Assembly (NCBI GenBank): GCA_013214285.1
Contig: JABSPW010000022.1
Span: 1-33,277 of the forward strand
From: Halioglobus sp.
GTDB taxonomy: Bacteria; Pseudomonadota; Gammaproteobacteria; Pseudomonadales; Halieaceae
Direction: 5' to 3'
Length of the DNA: 33,277 nt
Position numbers and translations under genes: made by a program. The notes beneath the pieces are model-generated. The model saw only the letters and a list, made by a program, of their open reading frames with translations. It was not told the origin of the DNA and made no database searches. Of this stretch, positions 32,938 to 33,277 are shown one piece after another; the first letter of the stretch is position 1, and the number at the start of each line of letters is the position of its first letter.

Positions 32938-33277
32938 TTAGTCCGCATGTGTCGCGCCGGGGCCCAGAGGTTGACCGTAACTGAACTCAACAAAATTTCC
33001 ATCAGGGTCGCGCACACCACAATAATACCCGACTGGATAAGGCTCCTCCCGCGGCTCCCATTCCAACAGGCCCTCTCGTCGTGCACGATCGGCAATCGCA
33101 TCGACAGCCTCTTTGTCAACCAGTGCAAAACCCAGGTGCGAGAAATCTGTAGCGGCCTGATCCCTACCCGGCCCGCCAGGGATCAGCACCACAATAAACT
33201 CTGTTTCCTTGCCCGGTTCAGCCAACCAAACGATGCGCTTACCGCCGCTGAGTCGGTCGTGAGTCAACAACATGCCG
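32938..33277 (-). CDS. VOC-family (glyoxalase/dioxygenase fold) protein, C-terminal part
   Basis: At least 111 residues of a vicinal-oxygen-chelate protein: FIVVLIPGGPG, FSHLGFALVDKEAVDAIADR and the end motif YYCGVRDPDGNFVEFSYG, where the final Glu is a metal ligand in this fold. The frame is open at the right edge; an ATG at 33273 exists but the first beta-alpha-beta repeat is missing, so the true start is probably outside the window. It lies 153 bp upstream of the LLM gene on the same strand and may belong to that group. Confidence 0.88.
   Translation of the reverse strand, partial: GMLLTHDRLSGGKRIVWLAEPGKETEFIVVLIPGGPGRDQAATDFSHLGFALVDKEAVDAIADRARREGLLEWEPREEPYPVGYYCGVRDPDGNFVEFSYGQPLGPGATHAD

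Noticed and set aside
1..33277. CRISPR arrays, insertion sequences, tRNA/rRNA genes, prophage
   Set aside because: No regularly spaced repeats, transposase, integrase or RNA-gene signatures were seen by eye.

Overview
The window looks like a chromosomal segment of a marine-type gammaproteobacterium. The class I ribonucleotide reductase is of the Pseudomonas type: NrdA has two ATP-cones and NrdB starts [10 protein letters not shown]. There is also an argD-argF pair, an S20 gene, DinG, YqcC, and several lipid or xenobiotic genes common in the Cellvibrionales/Halieaceae group. The family-level placement is inference. I see no rRNA, tRNA, CRISPR array, insertion sequence or prophage.

Left part (1-7755, all + strand): the 3' end of argD and then argF; a 443-bp control region with a perfect DnaA box and a tandem pair of NrdR-box-like sites; nrdA and nrdB; a small unknown protein; a gamma-glutamylcyclotransferase-like protein; and a HAD phosphatase.

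7981-10770 (- strand): a compact four-gene unit, thioredoxin-like TlpA, then a DUF4266 mini-lipoprotein ending GGGCGCN, then a DUF3570 outer-membrane barrel, then an atypical ApbE. The first three genes overlap by single bases. This is the most interesting uncharacterised system here, apparently a cell-envelope redox or flavin-related module.

11112-13900: gene-poor DNA with a YqcC/DUF446 protein, a Cys-rich lipoprotein, a DUF3144-like protein and a 58-residue ORF, separated by long noncoding stretches.

13904-15559 (+): an exported peroxiredoxin and a Rieske oxygenase alpha subunit, 6 bp apart. 15680-18963 (-): DinG helicase, overlapped by a glycerolipid acyltransferase-like gene. 19337-19609 (+): a small secreted protein. 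19643-21360 (-): a TetR regulator and a tyrosine phosphatase, with a palindromic operator at the TetR promoter and a related palindrome 2.2 kb away. Then rpsT (+) with a clear terminator.

22348-33277: lipid and acyl-CoA metabolism. It holds a three-domain LplT-PlsC-acyl-ACP synthetase fusion (-), a divergent HTH regulator broken by a frameshift (+), a ferritin-like diiron protein (-) divergent from an AraC regulator plus patatin-like lipase pair (+), and a thiolase-like, LLM flavin oxidoreductase and VOC group (-).
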